Source: Parvibaculaceae bacterium (GTDB taxonomy: Bacteria; Pseudomonadota; Alphaproteobacteria; Parvibaculales; Parvibaculaceae). From it: a DNA stretch of 64,000 nt. How positions within the stretch are numbered: the first letter of the stretch is position 1; the number at the start of each line of letters is the position of its first letter. The notes below the pieces were generated by a model that searched no databases, had not been told where the DNA came from, and saw nothing but the letters and a program-made list of their open reading frames with translations. The stretch lies in the NCBI GenBank assembly GCA_028283765.1, contig JAPWJY010000008.1, forward strand, positions 1,555,001-1,619,000. The letters run 5' to 3'. This document shows, in pieces, positions 45,711-54,517 of the stretch. The translations under genes were made by a program, and so were the position numbers.

Positions 45711-46592
45711 ATGAAGGTCGGTTTTCTGGGACTTGGCGCGATGGGTCACGCCATGGCGCGGCGGCTGCTCGATGCCGGGCATGAGGTCACCCTCTACAAC
45801 CGCACGGCGAGCAAGGCTGACGATCTGGTCGCCGATGGCGCACGCCTCGCGCGGACGCCGGCCGAGGCCGCGAAGGGTGCCGAAGTCGTGTTCTCGATGC
45901 TCTTCGACGACGCCACGACGCAGGCGGCGACATTCGGCGATGAGGGCATCGCAACAGCGATGGAGCCAGATGCGATCCATGTCTGCTGCAGTACGCTGTC
46001 GCTCGATCAGGCCCGACGCCTGCGCGACGGCCATGCCGAACGGGGCCAGGGCTATGTCACGGCGAATGTGCTAGGCCGTCCGCCTGCCGCCGTCGCCGGA
46101 GAGCTTTTCGTCATCGTGGCCGGGCCTGAACCTTTGCGTTCCCGGATCGAGCCCGCGCTCAAGGCCTTCGGACACCGCATCTTCGCCGTGGGCGACGATC
46201 CGGTGCAGGCCAATCTGGTCAAGCTTTCCCTGAACTTCATGATCATGTCCACGATCGAGCAGATGGCGGAAGTCTTCGCGCTGAACGAAAAAGCCGGAAC
46301 CGATCCCCGCACGGTTTTCGAGATCATGACCGGGAGTTTCTGCAATGCGCCGGTGCACAAGAACTACGGAAAGCTGATGGTCGAGCATTCCTATGATTAT
46401 CCCGGCGCATCGGTCACCCTGGGCCTGAAGGACACCGAGATGTTTCTTGCGGCGGGGCACGATTATCGCGTGCCGCTGCCTTACGCCGCCATCGCGCGCG
46501 ACCGCTTCCTCGCCGCCATGGCCGCGGGAGACGCCGACAAGGATTTCGTCGTGCTGATGGAGCGCGCACGGCAGGATGCCGGCCTGAAATGA
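45711..46592 (+). CDS. NAD(P)-dependent oxidoreductase, 3-hydroxyisobutyrate dehydrogenase family
   Basis: 293 residues. The N-terminal GLGAMGHAMARRLLDAGHEV is the nucleotide-binding signature of beta-hydroxyacid dehydrogenases; VLGRPPAAVAGELF lies at the substrate loop and the catalytic lysine region is NLVKLSLNFM. It may act on a hydroxyacid or, like glyoxylate/succinic-semialdehyde reductases of this family, on a small aldehyde. AAGGA lies seven bases before ATG 45711. The stop overlaps the FMN reductase start. Confidence 0.87.
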   Translation: MKVGFLGLGAMGHAMARRLLDAGHEVTLYNRTASKADDLVADGARLARTPAEAAKGAEVVFSMLFDDATTQAATFGDEGIATAMEPDAIHVCCSTLSLDQARRLRDGHAERGQGYVTANVLGRPPAAVAGELFVIVAGPEPLRSRIEPALKAFGHRIFAVGDDPVQANLVKLSLNFMIMSTIEQMAEVFALNEKAGTDPRTVFEIMTGSFCNAPVHKNYGKLMVEHSYDYPGASVTLGLKDTEMFLAAGHDYRVPLPYAAIARDRFLAAMAAGDADKDFVVLMERARQDAGLK

Positions 46593-47161
46593 CCCCTGCT
46601 CCCACCGGCAAACCCAAGGTTCTGGTGATCATGGGCAGCGTGCGGGCCGGGCGGCATTGCCCTGCCCTCGCGGCCTGGGTCGCCGGAATCGGGCAGGCAG
46701 AGACCGGCCTCGACTTTGAGCTGGTGGATCTGGCGGCATGGCCGCTGCCGATGGACGACGAACCCAACATTCCCGCAACCGGCCTCTATATGCAGCCGCA
46801 TACGCGGAAATGGAGCGAAAAAATCGCAGAGGCCGACGCCTTCGTGTTCGTTTCGCCGCAATATAACTGGGGCTATCCCGCAGTCCTGAAAAACGCCATC
46901 GATCACTGCCATCGCGAATGGCATGGCAAGCCGCTCCTCATCGTCACCTATGGCGGCCATGGGGGCGATAAATGTGCGGCGCAACTCAGGCAGGTGGCCG
47001 AGGGTCTGGACATGCGCCTCGTGCCAACCATGCCCGCCCTGCCCCTCGCCCGCGGCATGATCCTCGGCGCGGCGATCACGCCGGACACGGATTTCAGGGA
47101 ACAAATTCCGCAAGTCCGGCAAGGATGCCGGGAGCTTGCGGCGATGGCCCCAGCTCCGTGA
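46589..47161 (+). CDS. NADPH-dependent FMN reductase family protein
   Basis: 190 residues, a flavodoxin-like fold. VIMGSVRAGRHCPALAAWV is the phosphate-binding loop and SPQYNWGYPAVLKNAIDH is the flavin-binding block seen in chromate/azo/quinone reductases of this family. It overlaps the preceding dehydrogenase gene by four bases, so both form an operon that may deal with electrophiles or quinones. Confidence 0.89.
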   Translation: MTPAPTGKPKVLVIMGSVRAGRHCPALAAWVAGIGQAETGLDFELVDLAAWPLPMDDEPNIPATGLYMQPHTRKWSEKIAEADAFVFVSPQYNWGYPAVLKNAIDHCHREWHGKPLLIVTYGGHGGDKCAAQLRQVAEGLDMRLVPTMPALPLARGMILGAAITPDTDFREQIPQVRQGCRELAAMAPAP

Positions 47162-47227
47162 GCGACAACAATCCGCTACCGGATCATGTTCGGGGTGGAA
47201 CAGATCGCAGAAACGTCCGGCATCCTC

Positions 47228-47626
47228 TCAGGAAGGCAGCCCTTCCGGATAGTGCGGCAGGCCATCGTCGATATTGACCCATATCTGCTTGCCTGAAGTC
47301 CAGATATGTTCGGTCGGCCTGAACCTGTCAGGCTGATCGAGGCTGCCCATCGAGAGACCGATGGCGTTCGCGCTGCGCCGTTCGGAGAAAAGCGTCGTGC
47401 CGCAAAGGGTGCAGAACCCGCGCCTCACTCCGGTCTCAGCGCTGAACCAGCCAATCGGCCCGCTCATTGAAACGCTGTCTATCGGCACCATCACGCGCGC
47501 ATAAAAGGCCGCACCGGTGGCCTTCTGGCACCGGCGGCAGTGACACACCCGGATATTTATGGGCTCCGCCTCGCTGACATAGCGGCATTGGCCGCACAGG
47601 CATCCGCCTTTTATTTCCTGCCGCAT
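47228..47626 (-). CDS. GFA/CENP-V family zinc protein
   Basis: 132 residues. Zinc-binding cysteines: GGCLCGQCRYV, CHCRRCQKATG and GFCTLCGTTLF, the pattern of the glutathione-dependent formaldehyde-activating family. Most members are not proven enzymes; binding or removal of a glutathione adduct is the common guess. GGAGG five bases before ATG 47626 fixes the start. Confidence 0.89.
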   Translation of the reverse strand: MRQEIKGGCLCGQCRYVSEAEPINIRVCHCRRCQKATGAAFYARVMVPIDSVSMSGPIGWFSAETGVRRGFCTLCGTTLFSERRSANAIGLSMGSLDQPDRFRPTEHIWTSGKQIWVNIDDGLPHYPEGLPS

Positions 47627-47768
47627 AGGGTCCTCCATGAGCGCCCGCCAACCCACAGCATTCCGGCGGGCGCTGAATGGCCATTATCTACATGACAGGG
47701 CAAAGATATGCACGCTCCGGTCCGCCGCATTCTCCTGTGGCATCGGCCTGTCGATTATCGACAGCCCG

Positions 47769-48551
47769 TCAGAGGAACATGCCGCCGGAAACCTCGATGC
47801 GCTGGGCCGTCACCCAGCGGTTGTCATCGGACAGCAGCGCGGCGATCATCGGGCCGATGTCGTCGGGCAGGCCCGCCCGGCCCATGGCCGTCGAGGAAGC
47901 GACGAACCTGTTGAAGTCGGGATTGTCGCGCACGGCGCCGCCACTGAAATCGGTCTCGATCGCGCCCGGCGCCACGGCGTTGACCGTGATGCCGCGTGCC
48001 CCGAGTTCTTTCGCCAGATAGCGGGTCAGGACCTCGATAGCCCCTTTCATCGCGGCATAGGCAGAAAAGCCCGGCAGGCTGAAGCGGGCAAGCCCGGAGG
48101 AAAGATTGACGATCCGTCCACCATCGGCGATCAGTGGAAGGAGCTTCTGGGTGAGAAAGAAAACACCCTTGAAATGGATATTGCAGAGCCGGTCGAAGTC
48201 CGCTTCCTTCGTGTCGGCAAAGAGCGCGTTGTGGCCGATGCCGGCGTTGTTCACGAGATAATCGAAAGTCTCCCGCCCCCATGTTTCCTTCAGGGCCTGC
48301 CGGACATCGTCCGCAAAGCCGTCGAAGGAGGAGGTATCACCCGTGTCGAGCCTGAAGGCGACGGCCTTGCGTCCAAGCGCCTCGATCTCCGCCACGGCGC
48401 TTTCCGCTTCGGCCTTGTTCGAGTGATAGGTGATGATGAGGTCCGTTCCCTTGCGGGCGAGGCTGAACGCCGTGTTGCGGCCAAGGCCGCGGCTGGCGCC
48501 GGTGACAATCGCCACTTTTCCCGTTGAATTTTTCTGCGTTCCGTTTGACAT
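47769..48551 (-). CDS. SDR-family oxidoreductase
   Basis: 260 residues, classical SDR. Cofactor motif VTGASRGLGRNTAFSLAR, NNAG (YLVNNAGIG), a catalytic serine in VNLSSG and YxxxK in FSAYAAMKGA; C-terminus QRIEVSGGMFL is as in FabG-like enzymes. The Arg after Ser in the loop (ASRG) suggests NADP(H). GGGAG six bases upstream fixes ATG 48551. Substrate unknown; neighbours are other redox genes. Confidence 0.9.
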   Translation of the reverse strand: MSNGTQKNSTGKVAIVTGASRGLGRNTAFSLARKGTDLIITYHSNKAEAESAVAEIEALGRKAVAFRLDTGDTSSFDGFADDVRQALKETWGRETFDYLVNNAGIGHNALFADTKEADFDRLCNIHFKGVFFLTQKLLPLIADGGRIVNLSSGLARFSLPGFSAYAAMKGAIEVLTRYLAKELGARGITVNAVAPGAIETDFSGGAVRDNPDFNRFVASSTAMGRAGLPDDIGPMIAALLSDDNRWVTAQRIEVSGGMFL

Positions 48552-48863
48552 CGGCAACTCCCAAATCTGTTTCGCTGCACAAACATGGTCTCTGGCGGAC
48601 CGGGACGCTTGCCCAAAGCCTCAAATTTTCTGCCCGATCCTCCATATATTTTTAGTCATAACCCGGATTTAGGCCCGTTTCATGTCCGATACACCAGCCA
48701 GCAACCTGCCCCGGGAATATTCGCATGGTTCTTGATCCAGATTCGGTGGACCAGACCTGCGTCAATCCGCGTCTTTCAATCCAGTACTTTCGATCTATAT
48801 GGATAAGCCATCCACCCACATATCCTTGTCCTCCCATAAGTCAAACGAGGGGGAGGAAAGAAA
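48552..48863. other. Gene-free region before the secreted unknown gene
   Basis: The 312 bases separate the divergent SDR gene and the gene at 48864. It contains the strong ribosome site GGGGGAGGA (about 48850-48858) of the latter. No operator with clear symmetry, RNA gene or short gene was recognised. Confidence 0.5.
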
Positions 48864-49286
48864 ATGAAATTGTCCGGTAAAGTGGCAATCCGTTCACTTC
48901 TGGTTGCCTGTGCGTTGCTCTCAACTTCCGTCATGGCGGACGTATATATGAAAGGCGCCGACATCGCGAAACTCGTCATCGGCAACACCATCGAGGGGAA
49001 ATATCAGGCCTGCTCCGCAGGCGGCATGGATTTTCAGGAACATTATACTGTAGACGGAAAGATTCGCGGTCAGGAGCGGCCCTGCGCACAAGCCGGTCAG
49101 TGGCAGCATTATCAGGGGTTCTGGAAGATCGAGAACGAGAAGTTCTGCGTCAATCTCGGTTCTGAGCGTACAGGCGGCTGCTTTGACTATGTCGCCAATC
49201 CCGATGGCACGGTGACGCGCCTGATGGGAGGCGGAAAGTCCAGCGTCGTCTTCCAGATCGTGGATGGAAACCCGGATCATCTGTAA
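48864..49286 (+). CDS. Small secreted protein of unknown function
   Basis: 140 residues. A signal peptide (basic, then SLLVACALLSTSVMA) is followed by a domain with GNTIEGKYQAC, FQEHYTVDGKIRG, GQWQHYQGFWKIENEKFCV and GGCFDYV. The repeated aromatic and glycine pattern and four to five cysteines suggest a compact beta-rich periplasmic domain, like several alphaproteobacterial families of unknown function. I do not recognise it more exactly. A very strong ribosome site and a terminator hairpin (49329-49363) indicate a single-gene unit. Confidence 0.75.
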   Translation: MKLSGKVAIRSLLVACALLSTSVMADVYMKGADIAKLVIGNTIEGKYQACSAGGMDFQEHYTVDGKIRGQERPCAQAGQWQHYQGFWKIENEKFCVNLGSERTGGCFDYVANPDGTVTRLMGGGKSSVVFQIVDGNPDHL

Positions 49287-49328
49287 TCGAATGATCTGAC
49301 AAGGAAACTGTCCACCATCGAACGAAAT

Positions 49329-49363
49329 CCGGCCCCCGCCATCTTGAATGTGGCGGGGGCCGG
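49329..49363. terminator. Strong hairpin after the secreted-protein gene
   Basis: CCGGCCCCCGCCA and TGGCGGGGGCCGG form a perfect thirteen-pair stem with a nine-base loop. On the plus strand only CCCGTTT follows, so the T-run is weak; still it is the only candidate terminator between 49286 and the next gene at 49392. Confidence 0.6.
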
Positions 49364-49391
49364 CCCGTTTCTGGATTGAGAGAGGGCTGCG

Positions 49392-50456
49392 GTGAGGGGC
49401 AAACGGCATCTCGCAGATACATTCCGCTGGTCGCCGGGCGAGGGCGCGGACAGGGTCGCCATGCTGTCCGTCGGCCTTGGCATGGCGGTTCCCATCCTGC
49501 TCGCCACATCGGCGGGGCGGTTGCCTCTGGGCATGGTGGCAACATTCGGCGCCTTCCTTGTCGGCAACGTCCGCATCGGCCGCAACCTCACCGACCAGTT
49601 GCAGGCCCTTTCCGGCATTTACGCGGCCGTACTGGGTGCCGTGATCGCGGCCGCCCTCATTGCCGGAGAATCGTGGTGGGCGGATGTGGGCATGATCGTC
49701 CTTGCCTGCCTTGCCGCGCTCACCGGTGGCTACAGCCGCCCCATGGCCGTGGCCAGCGGACGCTTCATCGTTTTTCTCATCATGGTTTTCAACCTGATGG
49801 AGGCATCGCCCCATCGCGGCGGCCTGCTGGTGCTGATCGCGCTGGGCGCGCTCTGGACAGGCGCTCTGGTGCTGGCCTTCGGCAGCGCTTTCCGGGCAGC
49901 CGGATGGATTTCCATTGCGCCACCGCCCGCTGCCCCTGCAACCGCCGCCACCTGGAAATTCAGGCGGCTGGTACAAACGCTCAAAAGCCTGCCCGGCTGG
50001 CAATATCCGTTGCGGCTCGCCCTTTGCCTTGGCGCGGCCAGCATGATCGGCTGGTACTGGCCGCATCATCACTTCCACTGGATCGCCCTGACGGTGACGC
50101 TTCTCTGCCATCGCCAGCTTGAAGCATTGCCCGTGAAGGTGACGCAGCGGGCCCTTGGCGCGACGCTCGGCGTCGCGGCGACGGGATTGCTCGTGTCACA
50201 GACGCTGGAGCCCTGGATTCTTGTCTGCATCATCGGGGTGCTGGCAAGCCTTGGCCCATGGCTGCGGGTGCGCAACTATCTGGCTTATACCGCCAGCATG
50301 ACGCCGCTCATCATCCTGCTGTTCGATGCGGGACGCCCCGTCGAACTTGCCATTCTGGTTGATCGTCTGGCTGCGACCCTGATCGGCGCAGCCCTGGTCA
50401 TTGCGGCGAACATGCTGTTCGCAAAGCTTGTCGCAAGCAAAATGCAGCCGGCCTGA
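49392..50456 (+). CDS. FUSC family membrane protein, possible aromatic-acid exporter
   Basis: 354 residues. Two groups of membrane helices (about 25-160 and 200-340) around a cytoplasmic linker with PPPAAPATAA. The second half has HHHFHWIALTVTLLC and VTQRALGATLGVAATGLLV, the FUSC_2-like block of aromatic-acid or fusaric-acid exporters. It is shorter than AaeB-type pumps and lacks a membrane-fusion partner. The start is GTG 49392. Ligand unknown. Confidence 0.82.
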   Translation: MRGKRHLADTFRWSPGEGADRVAMLSVGLGMAVPILLATSAGRLPLGMVATFGAFLVGNVRIGRNLTDQLQALSGIYAAVLGAVIAAALIAGESWWADVGMIVLACLAALTGGYSRPMAVASGRFIVFLIMVFNLMEASPHRGGLLVLIALGALWTGALVLAFGSAFRAAGWISIAPPPAAPATAATWKFRRLVQTLKSLPGWQYPLRLALCLGAASMIGWYWPHHHFHWIALTVTLLCHRQLEALPVKVTQRALGATLGVAATGLLVSQTLEPWILVCIIGVLASLGPWLRVRNYLAYTASMTPLIILLFDAGRPVELAILVDRLAATLIGAALVIAANMLFAKLVASKMQPA

Positions 50457-50481
50457 GAAAACCCGGGCCGGCTGACCTGCC

Positions 50482-51222
50482 TCAATATTCCTGAACCGTC
50501 GGACGAAACAGGATTTCATTTATGTCGATGTCATCGGGCTGGTCGATCGCGAACGCCACCGCCCTTGCAAAGGAGTCGGCCGGGATTGCGGTCTTGTAGG
50601 TCTCCCGCGCCATCTGCTCGACCTCGGGGTCGGTGATGCTGTCGGGCAGTTCGGTCGCGACCGCACCGGGCGAGATGATGGTGGTGCGCAGATTATAGGG
50701 CTTCACCTCCTGCCGCAGGCCTTCGGTAATGACCCGGACGGCATGTTTGGTGCCGGAATAGACGGCGCTGCTTCTGCGCACCTTGTGTCCCGCGACCGAG
50801 GCGACATTGATGAACTGGCCCGACTTCTGGCGCTGCATGTAAGGCAGCGCGGCCGCGATGCCGTAAAGGACGCCCTTGATATTGACGTCGATCATCTGGT
50901 CCCAGTCATCCACCTTGAGCCGCTCCAGCAGCGAGTTCGGCATAAGCCCGGCATTGTTGATGATGACGTCGATCCGGCCATGCCGCTCGACGGCGGCATC
51001 GACCAGCGCCTGCACTTCCGCCCGCTTCGTCACATCGGTCACCAGCGCGAGCACATCGCCGCCCGCCTGCGTCAGCTCGCTTGCCAGCGCATCGATGCGC
51101 TCCTTGCGGCGGGCACCGATGACGAGCTTTGCCCCCTTCGCGGATAAAAGCCGCGTCGCGGCTTCGCCAAGGCCGCTGCTCGCGCCTGTAATCACGACGA
51201 CTTTGCCCTTGATCTTGTCCAC
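50482..51222 (-). CDS. SDR-family oxidoreductase
   Basis: 246 residues, classical [30 protein letters not shown], a serine in VASVAGHKV and YSGTK. The YdfG-like C-terminal [19 protein letters not shown] is that of serine/3-hydroxy-acid dehydrogenase-type SDRs. GTG 51222 with GGGAG eight bases upstream is preferred; GTG 51231 or 51246 would add three or eight residues. It converges with the FUSC gene after 25 bases. Confidence 0.9.
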   Translation of the reverse strand: MDKIKGKVVVITGASSGLGEAATRLLSAKGAKLVIGARRKERIDALASELTQAGGDVLALVTDVTKRAEVQALVDAAVERHGRIDVIINNAGLMPNSLLERLKVDDWDQMIDVNIKGVLYGIAAALPYMQRQKSGQFINVASVAGHKVRRSSAVYSGTKHAVRVITEGLRQEVKPYNLRTTIISPGAVATELPDSITDPEVEQMARETYKTAIPADSFARAVAFAIDQPDDIDINEILFRPTVQEY

Positions 51223-51356
51223 CGTTTCCACTCCCGTTTTCCACACAGATACAGATCAGAAAGACTAGCGGCATCGCGCCGCCACGGCCATGGCCTTGCC
51301 GCCCTTTCCTTTAAATCCATCCATGCCTGCGCGCAAAAGCCTTGCCCACAAAAGGA

Positions 51357-51386
51357 AAACCCCGCTCCAGCGAAGGAACGGGGTTT
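51357..51386 (-). terminator. Rho-independent terminator of the DUF1302 gene
   Basis: AAACCCCG and CGGGGTTT with inner TCC/GGA form a stem of eleven pairs with one mismatch; on the minus strand it is followed by TTTTCCTTTTG. It lies 44 bases beyond the DUF1302 stop codon. Confidence 0.85.
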
Positions 51387-51430
51387 CGTTTTCGTGCCGT
51401 CAGGAACGGCAGGCCAACTCGTGCCGCCTG

Positions 51431-53323
51431 TCAGAAAGCATAGGACAGGGTGGCGGCGGCAAAGTCCTTGTCATAGGCGTAGTTGCGGAACTTGTTGCCG
51501 AAGGCGCTGGTCCACTGGACGTTGAGGTTCCAGTTGCTCAGATAGGCGGCGTTAAACCCGACCGAAACCTTCTTCACGCCGGCAATGAAGCCGGGTCCGA
51601 TCGGACCGGCGGAATAGCCGGTCACGTCATGTGACCAGACCAGCAGCGGCGATATGGTCAAAGCCGTGCCGAAAGCGTTGTTGTACTGGGGGCTGAAGTA
51701 AAGCCGGTAGCCCCAGGAGAATGAGGAGGCGTAGCGGGCGCCCGGGCAGCTTGCCGAAGAGGAGCTGCCGCCGGGGCACTGGCCGCTGCCGACCGCCGCA
51801 TCGGCAATCTTGCTGATCGAATACTGGTCAGCACGGGGAATATTGAGCTGGTCGCTGCTGCTGCTTGCGTCCGGCAGATACTGGAAGCCGACGTTCGCCA
51901 GAACAATTACCTGATCCGCGCGCAGGAAATCGGTCAGCGGCTCGGATGTCGCGAACGTGCTGGTCGTCTGCAACTGGCCGGTGATCACATCCTTGCGGCG
52001 ATAGCCGTTGATGATGTCACCCGGCGCAATGAGGGAGGTTCCGTCCGTGGTGAAGCCGAGATTGTTCGCCAGAAGCGTGGTCGTGGCGCGCTGGAACGGC
52101 ATGTTCGGCGAATAGGCGATTTCACCGGCAAGCGCCGTGCCGCCAAACAGATCCTGCAACATGGTGTTGAAGCTCGCACCGAACATATGAATATCGGAGG
52201 GATACTGGGCAAGGTAGCTCGACCCGGCGAAGCTCCGCAGTATCTGGGCCTGCGTGATGGCCGTTGCCGGACTGACCGACGAGGTGTAGGCCAGAATCGG
52301 ATAGGCGGAATGGAAGTTCGTGTAGTAGAGGGCCGTGTCCGTTCCGTCATTCAGCCAGTCGGCATAGTAGCCGACCTTTGCACCGAACTGCCCCTGATTG
52401 CTGGGCTCATCGTCGTCCGAACGCTTCAGGACAAGGCCGCTCTGGAGCGCACCGGCGACGCCCGCCAGCTGCACGGCCTGGTCGTACTCAAGCCCGATGA
52501 CCTGATAGTTGCCGCCGGGACCGAAATAGTCCGTACCTGAAAAGAAGGTGCCAACCGAATCGAGATGGATCGGATTCCACAGGAATTCGTACCACGCCTC
52601 GGCGCTGAAATTGTTGGGCAGGCCGACGGACGCATAGATCGCCGGCATCGGCGTCACCGCGTTCTTGATCTCGGAGCCGGGGGTGCGCAGTTCGGAAACG
52701 TCATACCCCAGATAGGAGTTGATGCCGCCCTGGATGAACAGGCTTTCGCCCCAGTTGATGACCTGATTGCCGAGGCGGACGTTGACCGGATTGTCGCCGA
52801 TCTCCCAGTTGCCGTACACGAAAGCGTCCAGCAGGCGCAAACCATGCCCTGCCCCGTTCATCGAGTCCGTGGCGCTGTCGCCGCGCACCGCATCGTCCAG
52901 CGAACGGTAGCCGCGCCCGGTTCCGGCGGGACCGAAATCGCCGTTGCGCGTGCCGACCTGATTGGCGCCCCAGTAATCGTAATAGCCCTTCCAGCGGACG
53001 AAGCCGCCGTAGTTCTCCCACTCAAGCTGGATGTCCTGGCTGAATTTCACCGCCGTGGTATAGGGCTGCCAGCGCTTGGTGTTGACGTTGCCGTCGTCAT
53101 AATTGCGGCTGAAATCATAGGCGCCGCAGCCGCCATTGCTGGAGCTGACGAAAGAGCAATCCTGACCCGACGTTCTGATGCCCGCCTGAAGGCTCACGGT
53201 CGTATCGACGCTCGTCTTGATGTTACCGAGATTGAAATCCACAGCGGAGGCATTCCCTGCCCACATCGCTACTACGCCAGTTGCTCCAGTCATGAGCAAC
53301 GAACGGAAACTGATAACCCTCAT
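51431..53323 (-). CDS. DUF1302 family outer-membrane protein
   Basis: 630 residues. A signal peptide (ATGVVAMWAGNASA) precedes VDFNLGNIKTSVDTTVSLQA, the typical DUF1302 start, and the rest has alternating strands with RLGNQVINWGESLFIQGGIN and a C-terminal SYAF, consistent with a beta-barrel. DUF1302 proteins often accompany catabolic genes for hydrophobic substrates, frequently with a DUF1329 partner, which is absent here. GGAGGA upstream fixes ATG 53323. It stands upstream of, but apart from, the Rieske/GMC/aldolase genes. Confidence 0.87.
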   Translation of the reverse strand: MRVISFRSLLMTGATGVVAMWAGNASAVDFNLGNIKTSVDTTVSLQAGIRTSGQDCSFVSSSNGGCGAYDFSRNYDDGNVNTKRWQPYTTAVKFSQDIQLEWENYGGFVRWKGYYDYWGANQVGTRNGDFGPAGTGRGYRSLDDAVRGDSATDSMNGAGHGLRLLDAFVYGNWEIGDNPVNVRLGNQVINWGESLFIQGGINSYLGYDVSELRTPGSEIKNAVTPMPAIYASVGLPNNFSAEAWYEFLWNPIHLDSVGTFFSGTDYFGPGGNYQVIGLEYDQAVQLAGVAGALQSGLVLKRSDDDEPSNQGQFGAKVGYYADWLNDGTDTALYYTNFHSAYPILAYTSSVSPATAITQAQILRSFAGSSYLAQYPSDIHMFGASFNTMLQDLFGGTALAGEIAYSPNMPFQRATTTLLANNLGFTTDGTSLIAPGDIINGYRRKDVITGQLQTTSTFATSEPLTDFLRADQVIVLANVGFQYLPDASSSSDQLNIPRADQYSISKIADAAVGSGQCPGGSSSSASCPGARYASSFSWGYRLYFSPQYNNAFGTALTISPLLVWSHDVTGYSAGPIGPGFIAGVKKVSVGFNAAYLSNWNLNVQWTSAFGNKFRNYAYDKDFAAATLSYAF

Positions 53324-53729
53324 CAGGTCTTCCTCCAACACGGACGTTTATTATTTTCCAGTTGCCGGAACAGACCCCCCGGCAACGCCCCTTGATCGAA
53401 ATCAAAACGTTTCGACCTATTTATAAATTATCTAGGTGTAACCACCTTATTTTTAATTCATGTAGGTTTAATACAGCAATGCTGTTCCAAAACTTTCAAT
53501 GTAAATTCCATTTTCCGTCGCTTGCCGCTGCGAAAGTCGAGAAAGTGTGACAATGAAAACACAACCGGCGATCCCGAATGGCGTTGCCATTCCGGCACCC
53601 GCACGGACGCCAGCATGATGAAATGGATCGTGTTGAAAATGGCCCCTGCCAAGGCGTGGACAGCCTGAAAAGACCCGCCCGGCCTTATTCAGGCCGGGTT
53701 AGTTCCCGTAATAACGAGGCAGGCTTTCC
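53324..53729. other. Gene-free region with two inverted repeats and a terminator
   Basis: GTTGCCGG/CCGGCAAC (53361-53368 and 53379-53386) could form a leader hairpin of the DUF1302 mRNA. TCGAAA-N8-TTTCGA (53396-53415) is a possible operator in the AT-rich promoter part. The terminator of the aldolase gene lies at 53678-53698. The rest shows nothing recognisable. Confidence 0.5.
53678..53698 (-). terminator. Terminator of the aldolase-GMC-Rieske operon
   Basis: CCCGGCCT-TATTC-AGGCCGGG is an eight-pair perfect stem; on the minus strand it is followed by CGGGTCTTTTCAG. It lies 31 bases past the aldolase stop. Confidence 0.8.
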
Positions 53730-54500
53730 CTAGGTTCGGTAGTCGGGTTCCTCGACATCCAGAATGGCTTTGACCTCGCGCAGATGCGCTTCCGCCAGTC
53801 CCTGATATTCCGCCCATTGCCGTTCCGTCAGCGCCGCGATCTCGTCGGAGACGATCCGAATCGGCTTGCCGGTCATATAGCAGGTGATCAGCGTTTCGCA
53901 GGCCCGCTCGAAATAGAACAATTCATCAAATGCTCTGGCGACGGTGGGGCCCGTCACCAGCACGCCATGATTGCCCATCATCAGCACGCTCTTGCCGTCC
54001 GTCAGTCTGGAGGCGAGCCTGTCGCCCTCATCATCGTTCAGCGCCATGCCCGGAAACGCGTCATCGAGCGCCACCCGGCCGAAAAACCGCATGGTGTTCT
54101 GGTCGATGGGATAAAGGGTGCTGTCAGCCAGCGCCGAAAGCGCGGTCGCATATTTCGAATGCAGATGCATGACGCAGCGCGCCTGCGGCAGCAAGGCATG
54201 GAGCCGCGCATGGATGTGCCAGGCGGTCGGGTCGGGAGCATCCGGGCCCATGGCCTCGCGGTCGCCATGGGCGTCGAGCAGCAGCAGGTCGCTCGCCCGG
54301 ACCTTCGAGAAATGCCGCCCTGCCCTGTTCATCAGGAACTGACCGCCATCGGGCGAGACGGCAACGCTCAGATGGTTGGCGACCCCCTCGTGCATGTCGA
54401 GGCGCGCGAACCAGCGGAAGCTCGCCGCCAGATCGACCCGGGCCTGCCAGACGGGATCCTCATTGCTGCCGAACTGTTTCAGGGATGAAGAGATCTGCAT
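53730..54500 (-). CDS. Class II aldolase/adducin family protein
   Basis: 256 residues. Zinc-site and fold motifs: [28 protein letters not shown] (HxH), GNHGVLVTG. Members cleave or epimerise phosphorylated or free hydroxy-ketone substrates, and some have other roles. ATG 54500 ([16 protein letters not shown] upstream) is chosen; the longer ATG 54554 would overlap the GMC gene by 37 bases. It is the last gene of the Rieske-GMC operon. Confidence 0.86.
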   Translation of the reverse strand: MQISSSLKQFGSNEDPVWQARVDLAASFRWFARLDMHEGVANHLSVAVSPDGGQFLMNRAGRHFSKVRASDLLLLDAHGDREAMGPDAPDPTAWHIHARLHALLPQARCVMHLHSKYATALSALADSTLYPIDQNTMRFFGRVALDDAFPGMALNDDEGDRLASRLTDGKSVLMMGNHGVLVTGPTVARAFDELFYFERACETLITCYMTGKPIRIVSDEIAALTERQWAEYQGLAEAHLREVKAILDVEEPDYRT

Positions 54501-54517
54501 GGGAATGCCTTTCGGAC

